Positions 16,987 to 25,469 of a DNA stretch of 64,000 nt are shown piece after piece; the stretch's first letter is position 1; each line of letters starts with the position of its first letter. A model generated the notes under the pieces. That model worked only from the letters and a program-made list of their open reading frames with translations. It was not told the origin of the DNA and made no database searches. A program made the translations under genes and the position numbers. The stretch is from Micropruina sp. (GTDB lineage Bacteria > Actinomycetota > Actinomycetes > Propionibacteriales > Propionibacteriaceae). The stretch is from positions 124,001 through 188,000 of the forward strand of contig JADJVZ010000012.1 of assembly GCA_016716635.1 (NCBI GenBank), given 5' to 3'.

Positions 16987-17920
16987 TCGTGGATTTCATC
17001 CGCGAGCATGCCGACCACCAGGAGCCTGGTGGTTTGCGATGGGGTGTTGCGCCGATCTGCGCTGTGCTGACTGAGCATGGTGTTCCGATCGCCCCGTCGA
17101 CCTATTACGAATGGGTAGACAAGTTGCCCACTGACCGGCAGTTACGTGATGAGGTGTTACTCGTCGAGATCCGTCGGGTGTTCCACGCTAACCATGACGT
17201 GTATGGGCCGCGGAAGGTGTGGTTGCAGCTGAACCGGGAACAGATCCCGGTCGCCCGCTGCACGGTGGAGCGTCTGATGCGCGCTGACGGGCTCGTGGGT
17301 GTCCGTCGTGGTTCGAAGAAACGCACCACGATCGCCGATCCGGCAGCCAAACGACCAGACGATCTGGTTGGTCGTGACTTCGAGCCGGTGGCCCCGAACC
17401 TGCTCTGGGTCGCTGACATCACCTACGTGTCGACCTGGGCCGGGTGGGTGTATGTCGCATTCGTGATCGACGCTTACGCCCGTCGGATCCTGGGTTGGCG
17501 GGTCGCGGTGACGATGACCACCTCCATGGTGCTCGATGCTTTGGAGCAGGCGATCTGGACCCGGGAACGGGAAGGCCGTGACGACTTCACCGACCTGGTG
17601 GCACACCCGATAGAGGCTCGCAGTACACGTCGATTCGCTACACCGAACGGATCACTGAAGCGGGCATCACCCCCTCGGTGGGCAGTGTCGGCTCGTCGTA
17701 CGACAATGCCCTCGCGGAGACGATCAACGGCCTTTACAAGGCCGAAGTGATCCACCACCAGGGGCCCTGGCATGCGGTCGATCAGGTCGAACACGCCACC
17801 GCCGAATGGGTCGACTGGTTCAACAACACCCGCTTGTTCGAGTACTGCGGCGACATGCCACCCCACGAACTCGAGAACGCGTACTACGCTCACAAGCAGC
17901 CACAAACAGAGGCTGCCTAG
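16983..17920 (+). CDS. IS3-family transposase OrfB (IS-B), apparent frameshift
   Basis: The first part (to about 17605) has the HTH_21 region (YGPRKVWLQLNREQIPVARCTVERLM) and catalytic Asp in LLWVADITYVSTW. At 17606-17608 the sequence has CCC where CC would keep the frame; the reading then continues in another frame as DRGSQYTSIRYTERITEAG, SVGSSYDNALAETINGLYKAE and EWVDWFNNTRLFEYCG, which supply the second Asp and the Glu. With one C removed the gene is a normal OrfB of about 312 residues. The cause may be sequencing error or a real inactivating insertion. Confidence 0.85.
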
Positions 17921-17958
17921 TCAAACAACGAAGCCTCCGGACACGCCGGGGCGATTCA

Positions 17959-18825
17959 GTGTGTTGTGCCTTGCTCGGGGTGAGCGTGTCGTGGTTCTAC
18001 AAGTGGTGGCCCCGCGCTCAGGCCGGTGGCCCGGCGACGAAGCGGGCGAAGCGTCGCGCCGAGGTGGATGCGGCGGTCAAGAACGCGTTCGACGCGGCCC
18101 GTGGCCTGCATGGCTCACCGCGGCTGGTGGTCGACCTCCGCGATGCCGGCTGGACCATCTCGGAGAAAACGGTGGCTGACTCGATGCGCCGCCAACAGCT
18201 CGTGGCAAGGAAGATCAGGCGTCGTAACGGCCTCACGAGGCAGGACAAGACAGCACCGAAGTTCCCTGACCTACTCAAACGCCACTTCACCGCCGCCGCA
18301 CCGAATTGTCGCTGGGTTGGCGACATGACCGAGATCCCGACCGATCAGGGAAAGCTGTACCTGGCTACCGTGATCGACCTTTACAGCCGGCGCCTTCTCG
18401 GCGCGGCGACCGGGCTCCATCCCGACGCCAACTTGGCCTGTGCCGCAATCAAGATGGCCGTCGCGACCAGGGGTGGCAAAGCCACGATCTGGCGTGAAGA
18501 CCAGACGCAGCAGGTGATCTTCCACACCGACCGCGGCTCGACCTACACCGCCAAGTCATTCACCAAGCTGTGCCGCGAGATCGGCATTCGCCAATCGATG
18601 GGCAGGGTCCGGTCTTGCTTCGACAACGCCGCCGCCGAATCGTTCTTCTCCAGCCTCGAGTGGGAAGTGCTGTCCCGGCACCAGTTCATCGACACCCGCC
18701 ACGCCCAGACCGTCGTGCTCGAGTGGTGTTGGGGCTTCTACAACCACACACGCCGACACAGCAGCGCTGGCATGATGGCACCCATCACCTACGAAACCAC
18801 CGCTCTCAACCGAGAAGCGGCATAA
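17959..18825 (+). pseudogene. IS3-family transposase OrfB (IS-A copy 3), N-terminus missing
   Basis: The coding sequence matches the IS-A OrfB from VCCALLGVSVSWFYKWW to the C-terminal NREAA, including all three catalytic acidic residues, but the first 19 codons are replaced by the end of IS-B. An in-frame ATG at 17806 inside IS-B would give a 339-residue fusion, which might still be translated. The left element end is absent, so the copy cannot move as an intact IS. Confidence 0.8.
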
Positions 18826-18855
18826 GGAACCCTCCACGGTTTGGGGTGAACCTCA
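17959..18855 (+). mobile_element. IS-A copy 3: 5'-truncated IS3-family element
   Basis: These 897 bases correspond to 4257-5153 of copy 2 with a constant offset of 13702. The copy lacks orfA and the beginning of orfB and starts exactly where IS-B ends. The right end (TGAACCTCA) is followed 15 bases later by the clpB stop codon. It therefore forms the right boundary of the accessory island. Confidence 0.9.
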
Positions 18856-18869
18856 TTTTCGTCAACGGC

Positions 18870-21446
18870 CTAGGAGGCGATCAATTCCGTGCCGTTGGGG
18901 CTGACGTCGAAGGTGATCGTCGAACCGTCGTGGAGTTCGCCCGAGAGCACCTTGCGGGCCAACGAATCTTCGATCGTCGATTGGACCAGCCGACGCAGCG
19001 GACGCGCGCCGTACACCGGATCGAAGCCCTTGTCTGCCAGCCAGCGCTTGGCCGCATCGGTCACCTGAAGGGTGATGCGCCGGTCGGACAACCGCTTGTT
19101 GAGGCGCTCGAGCTGGATGTCCACGATCTTGGTCAGGTCGGCCATGGAGAGCGGATCGAACAGCACGATCTCGTCGAGCCGGTTGAGGAACTCGGGCTTG
19201 AACGACTGTCGGACGACACCCATGACGGCCTCGTTGCGGACGCCCGGATCGAGCGTGGGATCGGCCACGTACTGGCTGCCCAGGTTCGAGGTCATGATCA
19301 AGATCACGTTGCGGAAGTCCACGGTGCGGCCTTGGCCGTCGGTGAGACGTCCGTCGTCCAGCACCTGAAGCAGGATGTTGAACACGTCCGGGTGAGCCTT
19401 CTCGACCTCGTCCAGCAGCACGACCGAGTACGGACGCCGGCGCACCGCTTCGGTGAGCTGGCCGCCCTCTTCGTAGCCGACATACCCGGGGGGCGCGCCG
19501 ACCAGGCGGGAGACCGAATGCTTCTCGCTGTACTCGCTCATGTCGATGCGGACCATCGCCTGCTCGTCATCAAACAAGAACTCCGCGAGCGCCTTCGCGA
19601 GCTCGGTTTTGCCGACGCCGGTGGGGCCGAGGAACAGGAATGAGCCGGTCGGACGGTTCGGATCCGAGATGCCAGCCCGGGCGCGACGGACGGCGTCCGA
19701 CACGGCCTGAACAGCCTTCTCTTGGCCGATGAGCCGGGACCCGACGCGCGTCTCCATCTCGAGCAGCTTCTCCGACTCCCCCTGCAGCATCTTGCCGACG
19801 GGGACACCCGTCCAGGCGCTGACAACCTCGGCAATGTCGGTGGCCGACACCTCTTCGGAGACCATCGGAGTGATGTTCGCCTCGGCGCTCGCGGCTTCCT
19901 CGCGCTGGTGCTCCAGGGTCGGGATCTGGCCGTAGAGAATCTCGGACGCCCGCGTCAGGTCACCCTCGCGCTGGGCCTTGTCGGCCTCGATGCGCAGCTT
20001 GTCGATCTGCTCGGCAATCTCGCCGGCCTTGTTCAGGCCCGACTTCTCGGCCTCCCAGCGCGACTCCAGGCCCCGGAGTTCCTCCTTGGCGTCGGCCAAC
20101 TCGGCGGTGAGGCGGGTGTAACGCTCCGTGGAGCCGGCATCGGTCTCCTTCTCCAACGCGAACGCCTGCATGGTCATGCGATCGATGCTGCGGCGCAGCT
20201 GGTCGATCTCTTCCGGGGAGGAGTCGATCTCCATGCGCAACCGCGAGGCCGCCTCGTCGATCAGGTCAATGGCCTTGTCGGGCAGTTGCCGCGAGGTGAT
20301 GTAGCGGTTCGAGAGGGTGGCGGCCGCGACGAGAGCGCCGTCGGTGATCCGCACCTTGTGGTGCCCCTCGTAGCGTTCGCGCAGGCCGCGCAGGATGGCG
20401 ATGGTGTCCTCGACGGACGGCTCGCCGACGAACACCTGCTGGAACCGGCGCTCCAGCGCGGGATCCTTTTCGATCCGCTCGCGGTACTCATCGAGCGTGG
20501 TGGCGCCGATCATCCGCAGCTCGCCGCGGGCGAGCATGGGCTTGAGCATGTTGCCGGCGTCCATGGACGAATCACCCGAGGCGCCCGCCCCAACGACGGT
20601 GTGGAGCTCGTCGATGAAGGTGATGACCTGACCTTCGGCGTCGCGGATCTCGTTGAGCACGGCCTTCAGGCGCTCCTCGAACTCGCCGCGGTACTTGGCG
20701 CCCGCGACCATCGAGGCCAGATCGAGCGAGACCACCCGGCGGCCCTTGAGGCTGTCGGGCACGTCGCCCTGAATCACGCGCTGGGCCAGACCCTCGACGA
20801 CGGCGGTCTTGCCGACGCCGGGCTCGCCGATGAGCACGGGGTTGTTCTTCGTCCGGCGTGCCAGCACCTGGACGACCCGACGGATCTCTTGATCACGTCC
20901 GATGACGGGATCGAGCTTGCCTTCGCGCGCCTTCGCGGTGAGGTCGACCGAATACTTGTCGAGGGACGACTCAGTGGCCTCCGACTCGGCCGACGTGACG
21001 CGCTTGTCGCCACGCGCCTCGTTGAACGCCTTGATGAGTTTGTCGGCCGTCGCGCCCGCCTGCACCAGGATCTTCTTGGCGTCGGTGTCAACGCTGGCCA
21101 AGGCGATGAGCAGGTGCTCGGTGGCGACGAAGGCGTCCTTCTGCTGCTCGGCGCGGGTCTCGGCGTCGGCGAGGACGCGCGCCAGGCCGCCCGAGACGTT
21201 CGGCTGCGAGACCGACGAGCCCGAGGCGGACGGCAGCTTGTTGATGGCGGCGACCGCGGCGGCGTCCACGGCGGCCGGATCGGCACCCACGGCCGTCAGC
21301 AGCGGGGCGATTGTGTTGTCCGGCACCAGCAGCAGAGCGTGCAGCAGGTGCACCGGTTCGGCATTGGGGTTGCCGTTGGTGAGCGCATTGCGCAGCGCAG
21401 CCGAGACCGCGTCTCGGCTGCGGGTGGTGAGCTTGGACGTATCCAT
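18870..21446 (-). CDS. clpB: ATP-dependent disaggregase ClpB
   Basis: This 858-residue Hsp100 AAA+ protein resolubilises aggregates together with DnaK, DnaJ and GrpE. Domains in order: Clp_N (residues 1-150, LTTRSRDAVSAALRNAL), NBD1 with Walker A GEPGVGKT near 200, a coiled-coil middle domain (about 400-520, which separates ClpB from ClpA/ClpC), NBD2 with Walker A GPTGVGKT near 600, and a C-terminal domain ending in PNGTELIAS. The ATG at 21446 (MDTSKLTTRS) has AGGAG upstream and lies just after a HAIR operator, so HspR control is expected. The IS-A copy 3 ends 15 bases past its stop, leaving no obvious native terminator. Confidence 0.96.
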   Translation of the reverse strand: MDTSKLTTRSRDAVSAALRNALTNGNPNAEPVHLLHALLLVPDNTIAPLLTAVGADPAAVDAAAVAAINKLPSASGSSVSQPNVSGGLARVLADAETRAEQQKDAFVATEHLLIALASVDTDAKKILVQAGATADKLIKAFNEARGDKRVTSAESEATESSLDKYSVDLTAKAREGKLDPVIGRDQEIRRVVQVLARRTKNNPVLIGEPGVGKTAVVEGLAQRVIQGDVPDSLKGRRVVSLDLASMVAGAKYRGEFEERLKAVLNEIRDAEGQVITFIDELHTVVGAGASGDSSMDAGNMLKPMLARGELRMIGATTLDEYRERIEKDPALERRFQQVFVGEPSVEDTIAILRGLRERYEGHHKVRITDGALVAAATLSNRYITSRQLPDKAIDLIDEAASRLRMEIDSSPEEIDQLRRSIDRMTMQAFALEKETDAGSTERYTRLTAELADAKEELRGLESRWEAEKSGLNKAGEIAEQIDKLRIEADKAQREGDLTRASEILYGQIPTLEHQREEAASAEANITPMVSEEVSATDIAEVVSAWTGVPVGKMLQGESEKLLEMETRVGSRLIGQEKAVQAVSDAVRRARAGISDPNRPTGSFLFLGPTGVGKTELAKALAEFLFDDEQAMVRIDMSEYSEKHSVSRLVGAPPGYVGYEEGGQLTEAVRRRPYSVVLLDEVEKAHPDVFNILLQVLDDGRLTDGQGRTVDFRNVILIMTSNLGSQYVADPTLDPGVRNEAVMGVVRQSFKPEFLNRLDEIVLFDPLSMADLTKIVDIQLERLNKRLSDRRITLQVTDAAKRWLADKGFDPVYGARPLRRLVQSTIEDSLARKVLSGELHDGSTITFDVSPNGTELIAS

Positions 21447-21469
21447 AAAGAAGTGCGTTCTCCTAAGAG

Positions 21470-21488
21470 TTGAGTTCACTAGACTCAA
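21470..21488. promoter_or_regulatory. HAIR operator (HspR site) upstream of clpB
   Basis: The inverted repeat TTGAGT-N7-ACTCAA begins 24 bases upstream of the clpB ATG. It matches the HspR-associated inverted repeat consensus (CTTGAGT-N7-ACTCAAG) of actinobacterial heat-shock genes. The flanking bases extend it by one pair (G/C). The spacer is TCACTAG. HspR is encoded at the end of the dnaK operon in this window. Confidence 0.9.
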
Positions 21489-21631
21489 CTATGGTTTGGG
21501 TCCGACTATTCCTATTCTGACCAGGCAATCCTCGCCTGTCACCGGGTCAGCGCCCCTCACATCCGAGTGCCCCGAGAGAGGCATTTGCCCCGGATTCGGC
21601 CTAGGCTATGGCAAGAGATCGGGAGGCCCTC

Positions 21632-22015
21632 ATGGATCCGCTGCTCGTCCTGATGGGCGTCGCGCTCGTCGCTGGAACGGTGTTCGTTGCACTGCAATAC
21701 CGCCGCCGTGCGGCACCGCCTCTTGCGGACGATCCGCGCGACGCGTGGGAATTGCCCGAGGCCAACGCGTCCTCGAGGCCGTCGGCCTCCGCGTCGTCGA
21801 GTTCGTCGAGTGGCGCGCAGGCGTCGTCGTCCACAGCCCCGCAGATTCTCGATCGCGACATGCTGCTCAACCCAGAGCGGACGCTGAACCCCGCGGCCTG
21901 GGACACCGTGCCCGCCGATCCCGAGCCCACGCCCGCGAAGGAAGACGAAGCGCCGGCCCGTCCGATGTACTTCGACCGCTCGCTCTTAGAGAAGGGCACC
22001 GCTGGGGGCGAGTAA
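21632..22015 (+). CDS. Small membrane-anchored protein with serine-rich linker
   Basis: The 127-residue protein begins MDPLLVLMGVALVAGTVFVALQY, one transmembrane helix with a short outside N-terminus. A Ser/Ala-rich linker (SRPSASASSSSSSGAQASSST) and an acidic C-terminal tail follow. The start at 21632 has a GGGAGG ribosome binding site six bases upstream; the longer ATG at 21608 lies before that site and is less likely. No family is recognised. It is divergent from clpB and 29 bases before the DUF4287 gene. Confidence 0.7.
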   Translation: MDPLLVLMGVALVAGTVFVALQYRRRAAPPLADDPRDAWELPEANASSRPSASASSSSSSGAQASSSTAPQILDRDMLLNPERTLNPAAWDTVPADPEPTPAKEDEAPARPMYFDRSLLEKGTAGGE

Positions 22016-22044
22016 ACCCCCTTCGGTCAGGGCAGAATGTCGCC

Positions 22045-22626
22045 ATGCCCGAGCCCCAAGAGATGACCGCCGCCCTCGTCGCCTCGATGGCCGAGCGCAC
22101 CGGACGCACGCTGGACGAATGGCTCGACCTCGTCGCCGCCTCGGGCATCGATCCGCTCGATCAGGTGGCCGTGCGGCGGTGGCTGAAGGACGTCCATGGC
22201 GTGCCCCAGAACACCCAGTGGGCCATCGGCTTCGCGGCGGCCGAGCGGGCGGGATGGACGATGCCGACGCCCGAGCAGTTCGCGGACGCGCTCTTCGTGG
22301 GGGCTAAGGCGGCGCTTCGTCCGTTGCATGACGCCGTCGTCCGGGTGGCAGCAACTCAAGGCGAGGACGCCGAGGTGCAGGGCCGGGGCACCTATACGCC
22401 GATCATCCGCAAGACGCAGTTCGCGGCCGTCGCGCCAGGACCGCGCGGCACGCTCCGGGTCGGCCTGCGGTATCGCGCGACCCCGCCGACGGACGAGCGC
22501 CTCGCCCCCGCCAAGGGGTTCGCCCAGGCCACCCATTGGGTTCATGTGCCGGGTGACGCCGATCCGCAGCAGGCTGCCGACAGCCTCGCTGACCTCTTGG
22601 CCGCCGCCTACGAACAGAACGGATGA
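22045..22626 (+). CDS. DUF4287/DUF5655 domain protein
   Basis: This 193-residue protein starts MPEPQEMTAALVASMAERTGRTLDEWLDLV, followed by VRRWLKDVHGVPQNTQWAIGFAAAERAGW, a typical DUF4287 domain. The second half (LHDAVVRVAATQGEDAEVQ...TPIIRKTQFAAVAPGPRGTLRVGLRY) fits DUF5655, a domain related to predicted transport or nucleic-acid-binding folds. There is no signal peptide. The function is unknown in the family. Its stop overlaps the start of the HAD gene by four bases (ATGA). Confidence 0.75.
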   Translation: MPEPQEMTAALVASMAERTGRTLDEWLDLVAASGIDPLDQVAVRRWLKDVHGVPQNTQWAIGFAAAERAGWTMPTPEQFADALFVGAKAALRPLHDAVVRVAATQGEDAEVQGRGTYTPIIRKTQFAAVAPGPRGTLRVGLRYRATPPTDERLAPAKGFAQATHWVHVPGDADPQQAADSLADLLAAAYEQNG

Positions 22627-23387
22627 CGACGATGATCCCCCCGATCGGCAGCACCACCGTCCCTGCCCTGACTGGCCCTGCCCTGACTGGCCCTGCCCTG
22701 ACTAGCCCTGAACAAGCAAGGACCGGGCCGAGGCGCCCGCTCCCCGCCACCATCAAGGCGGCCGTCTTTGACTGCGATGGACTGCTGGTCGACTCCGAGC
22801 CGCGGTGGCGCATTGCCGAAGCCGCCGTCTTCGCGGCTGAGGGCCAGCCGTATGGTCCTGCGGAGATGGAACGCTATCTGGGTCGCGCCATGGACGAATG
22901 TTGTCGTGACATGGCCCGGATCTTCGGACGTCCAGGCGACGAGCGGGCCATTTCGGACGCCCTTCTGGCCGAAGTGGGGATCGCCCTGGCCGAGGGCGCG
23001 GACCCGATGCCCGGCGCCGCCGACCTGCTCGCCCGCATGGCCGCGAAGGTTCCGATGGCGGTGGCGTCCAACAGCCCGCGCAGCGCCTTGACCGCCGCCC
23101 TGGTGGGCTCGGGGCTCGCCCCATTGGTCCCCATCACCGTCAGCGCGGACGACGTGACCCACCCCAAGCCGGCGCCCGATCTCTACCTGGCCGCCTGCGC
23201 CACCTTGGGGGTCGAACCGCAGCACGCCGTGGCGTTTGAGGACTCAGTCACGGGAGCGGCAGCCGCCCGAGCGGCGGGCCTCTATGTCATCGCGGTGCCT
23301 TCGGAGCCGGGCCGCCCCATCGAGCACGACTGGATGCTGGACTCGCTGACCGATCCGGCGCTCACCGCCTGGGTCGACAGTCTCTAG
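22623..23387 (+). CDS. HAD-superfamily phosphatase (beta-phosphoglucomutase-like)
   Basis: This 254-residue HAD hydrolase carries motif I DCDGLLVDSE (nucleophile Asp), motif II SNSPRS, motif III Lys in THPKPAPDLYL and motif IV AFEDSVTGAAAARAAG. The cap layout (EMERYLGRAMDE) is that of subclass I enzymes acting on phosphosugars or similar small phosphates. The first 35 residues are low-complexity and include three copies of PALT(G/S)P from a 15-base repeat, so a downstream start is possible. It overlaps the previous gene by four bases. The substrate cannot be inferred. Confidence 0.85.
   Translation: MTTMIPPIGSTTVPALTGPALTGPALTSPEQARTGPRRPLPATIKAAVFDCDGLLVDSEPRWRIAEAAVFAAEGQPYGPAEMERYLGRAMDECCRDMARIFGRPGDERAISDALLAEVGIALAEGADPMPGAADLLARMAAKVPMAVASNSPRSALTAALVGSGLAPLVPITVSADDVTHPKPAPDLYLAACATLGVEPQHAVAFEDSVTGAAAARAAGLYVIAVPSEPGRPIEHDWMLDSLTDPALTAWVDSL
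22661..22705 (+). repeat. Three 15-bp direct repeats at the start of the HAD gene
   Basis: Three exact or near-exact units of CCCTGCCCTGACTGG lie head to tail (the third has one change, TAG for TGG) and encode PALTG-type repeats. Such runs can change copy number by slippage in steps that preserve the frame. Confidence 0.95.
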
Positions 23388-23404
23388 CGGCGCCTTCTAG
23401 CGCG

Positions 23405-23833
23405 TCAGCCGCCAACCTGGAGGTTGGCGAAGAGGGTGCCCGCGGCCGTGCGGACCGCCGTCGTGCCGATCTTGCACTGGGTCGTGTTCAGGTTGTCGGT
23501 GGCTTTGGGGCTGGAGCAGTTGGGCTTGAACTGGCCGATGCTCGAGAGAGCTGAGTTGAGGGTGCCCAGGCGCACACCGTCCGCCGGCTCGCTGGCCGGC
23601 AGGTCGGCCTTCAGCTTGGTGAAGACGGCTTCGGCGTCCTTGAGATAGGTCAGGCAGGCGCCGGTCGCGGCGTCGCAATCACCTGCGGTGGTGATGGACT
23701 GCAACGAGGAGCAGTATTTCTGGCAAAGGGCCCCGCCGAACGTGGGCACCGCTGTTGGCAGGTTCATGCCGGCGCAGCCCGAGAGGGCCACGGCGGCCGC
23801 GGCCGCGAGCGTCCAGTTCAGTACGCGATTCAT
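23405..23833 (-). CDS. Predicted lipoprotein of unknown function
   Basis: The 142-residue protein starts MNRVLNWTLAAAAAVALSGCAG with a clear lipobox (LSGC). The mature part has cysteines in ALCQKYCSSLQ, GDCDAATGACL and PNCSSP, and in NTTQCKIG, suggesting disulfides outside the cell. The ATG at 23833 has AAGGGG upstream, so the longer frame is rejected. No family is recognised. It is convergent with the HAD gene and follows a hairpin after the beta-helix lipoprotein gene. Confidence 0.75.
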   Translation of the reverse strand: MNRVLNWTLAAAAAVALSGCAGMNLPTAVPTFGGALCQKYCSSLQSITTAGDCDAATGACLTYLKDAEAVFTKLKADLPASEPADGVRLGTLNSALSSIGQFKPNCSSPKATDNLNTTQCKIGTTAVRTAAGTLFANLQVGG

Positions 23834-23895
23834 CGCCCACCCCTTTCGACCCGTCCAGTGTGCCGTACACACGACCGACCTGCCGCACGCGCACA

Positions 23896-23920
23896 CGACC
23901 CGGTCGAAATGACCGGGTCG
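23896..23920. terminator. Hairpin between two minus-strand lipoprotein genes
   Basis: A perfect 10-bp stem (CGACCCGGTC / GACCGGGTCG) with a five-base loop GAAAT lies downstream of the beta-helix lipoprotein gene and upstream of the next. No T-run follows, so it may be a weak terminator or a transcript-stabilising hairpin. Confidence 0.6.
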
Positions 23921-23941
23921 CGGTGAGGCGGGATTCAGTTG

Positions 23942-25291
23942 TCACGACATCGGCTTGAGGGTGCCACCCCCTGCCAGCGCGTAGGTCTTGCCGCCCAGTT
24001 CGGTGCTGGTGCTGGCGTTGTAGTAGACGGTGTGGCCGTTGCCGGTGATGTTGGTGACGGACGATCCCGAGATGGCGGCACCAGTGAGGGAGTCGATGTA
24101 CGAGTCGGACGTCACAGTCCAGGAACTGGAGCCGGTGAGGGTAAGGGACGTGGACTTGGCCGTGTTGGCGCTATCGAGGGCGCCCGTCCAGGACGATCCG
24201 GTGAGGGTGATCTTGGCGGTGGAGACACTGTCGACCACCACGTCGCCGGTGAGCGTTTCGGAGGTCGCGTTGAGGATGGCGTTACCCCCGTTGCTGCCGC
24301 TCGTGCCCCACTTGTCGGCCGCGGCCTTGAGCAGGACGCCCGAGGTGGCGGTGGTCTTGACGTTGCTCAGCGTCACCTCACCGGTGGCGTTCGTCACGTA
24401 GAGCAGCGGACCCTCGGCGGCGCTCAGCGAACCGCCGGTCTGGGTGTACTTGCTCTCGCTGCCGGTCGCGTCGCCCGACATCGACTGGTAGAACATCACG
24501 CCCGACTTCTTCGCCCCCGCCATCGTGGTGTCGGTGAGGGTGATGGTGTTCGATCCCTCGATGACCGCCGCCTCGGCGCCGGTGGCCGTGACGGTCGCAC
24601 CGGTGGCGGCGATGGTCCCGGTGGAGTAGATCCCCGGCGAGTCGGTGCCGGACGTCGTGTACGTCCCGCCCTTGACGGTGATGGTGCCGCCGCCGCGATC
24701 GGTGGCAATAACGGCACCGTTGGTATTGGTGGTGTTGGCGGTCACGTTGGTGGCCGTGATGGTGCCGCCACCGGAGGCCATGATGCCGTGGGCGAACTGC
24801 CCGGTGGCGTTGATGGTGGCGTCCGAGATGGTGACGACACCGGTGCCGTAGGCGAAGACGCCATTGGCGCCCGCGCCGGTGGTCGACACCGATCCACCGG
24901 TCATCGTGAGGGTGGCGTTCTTGACCAGCACGCCCGCGTCGAGCCCGTAGAAGCTGGATTCGTCCGAGGAGGTCGAGGCGCCCGAGGTCGTCACGGTGGC
25001 GTTGGTGAGGGTGAGCGTCCCGCCCGTGACGAGGACACCGGAGGTGTTGGCCGCGCTCGCCGTGTAGGACTGGCTGGAACTGGTCTCGGTGCCCGTGGTG
25101 ACCGAATAGGTGCCGAGCGCCGTGACGCTTGCGGTCCCGCTGCCGCCGCCGGGAGCCCCGGGAGCCCCGGGAGCGGCGGCGCTCGCCGTGGTCGAGGTCG
25201 TCGTCGCCGTGGTGGCCGCGCACCCCGCTAACCCGGAAAGGCCAAGCACAGCGACTGCGGCGAGTCCGATCAGACGGTGGCGGATCTGCAT
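23942..25291 (-). CDS. Secreted lipoprotein with right-handed beta-helix repeats
   Basis: This 449-residue protein has a lipoprotein signal (IGLAAVAVLGLSGLAGCAA). The rest is Thr/Ser/Gly-rich, with imperfect repeats such as GVLVTGGTLTLTNATVTTSG, GVLVKNATLTMTGGSVSTTGAGANGVF and GIYSTGTIAATGATVTATG, typical of parallel beta-helix adhesin or carbohydrate-active folds. No catalytic motif is seen. The ATG at 25291 has AAGGAG seven to twelve bases upstream. It is divergent from tdh and may be anchored at the cell surface, where the helix would bind polymer or partner cells. Confidence 0.8.
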   Translation of the reverse strand: MQIRHRLIGLAAVAVLGLSGLAGCAATTATTTSTTASAAAPGAPGAPGGGSGTASVTALGTYSVTTGTETSSSQSYTASAANTSGVLVTGGTLTLTNATVTTSGASTSSDESSFYGLDAGVLVKNATLTMTGGSVSTTGAGANGVFAYGTGVVTISDATINATGQFAHGIMASGGGTITATNVTANTTNTNGAVIATDRGGGTITVKGGTYTTSGTDSPGIYSTGTIAATGATVTATGAEAAVIEGSNTITLTDTTMAGAKKSGVMFYQSMSGDATGSESKYTQTGGSLSAAEGPLLYVTNATGEVTLSNVKTTATSGVLLKAAADKWGTSGSNGGNAILNATSETLTGDVVVDSVSTAKITLTGSSWTGALDSANTAKSTSLTLTGSSSWTVTSDSYIDSLTGAAISGSSVTNITGNGHTVYYNASTSTELGGKTYALAGGGTLKPMS

Positions 25292-25469
25292 GATGATTGT
25301 CTCCTTGGCGTGGCCCCGCTGTTGGGGTTCTGAGAAGACAATCTCGGCCGAATCTGTGAGTCTCTTGTGAGCCCAACCGGCCCATCCTGTGAAGTGCGTG
25401 GGGAGCAATTAAGAGCATTGCCCGCAGCCCCAGGATGCATGGGTTCGGTTGGCGCGCGATGATGAATCC

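Larger units (their letters stand above)
16609..17958 (+). mobile_element. IS-B: IS3-family insertion sequence with both inverted repeats
   Basis: The ends form an imperfect terminal inverted repeat of about 24 bases: TGAATCGCCCCGGTGTTTCC at the left (16609) and its counterpart ending CGCCGGGGCGATTCA at 17958. Between them lie orfA and orfB with an ATGA/GTGA-type overlap. The length of 1350 bases is usual for IS3. No target duplication is seen: the left flank ends TTAG and the right flank starts directly with the truncated IS-A copy 3. Confidence 0.9.

Noticed and set aside
19722..21473. 583-residue plus-strand ORF opposite clpB
   Set aside because: Antisense shadow of clpB with low-complexity composition and no family features.
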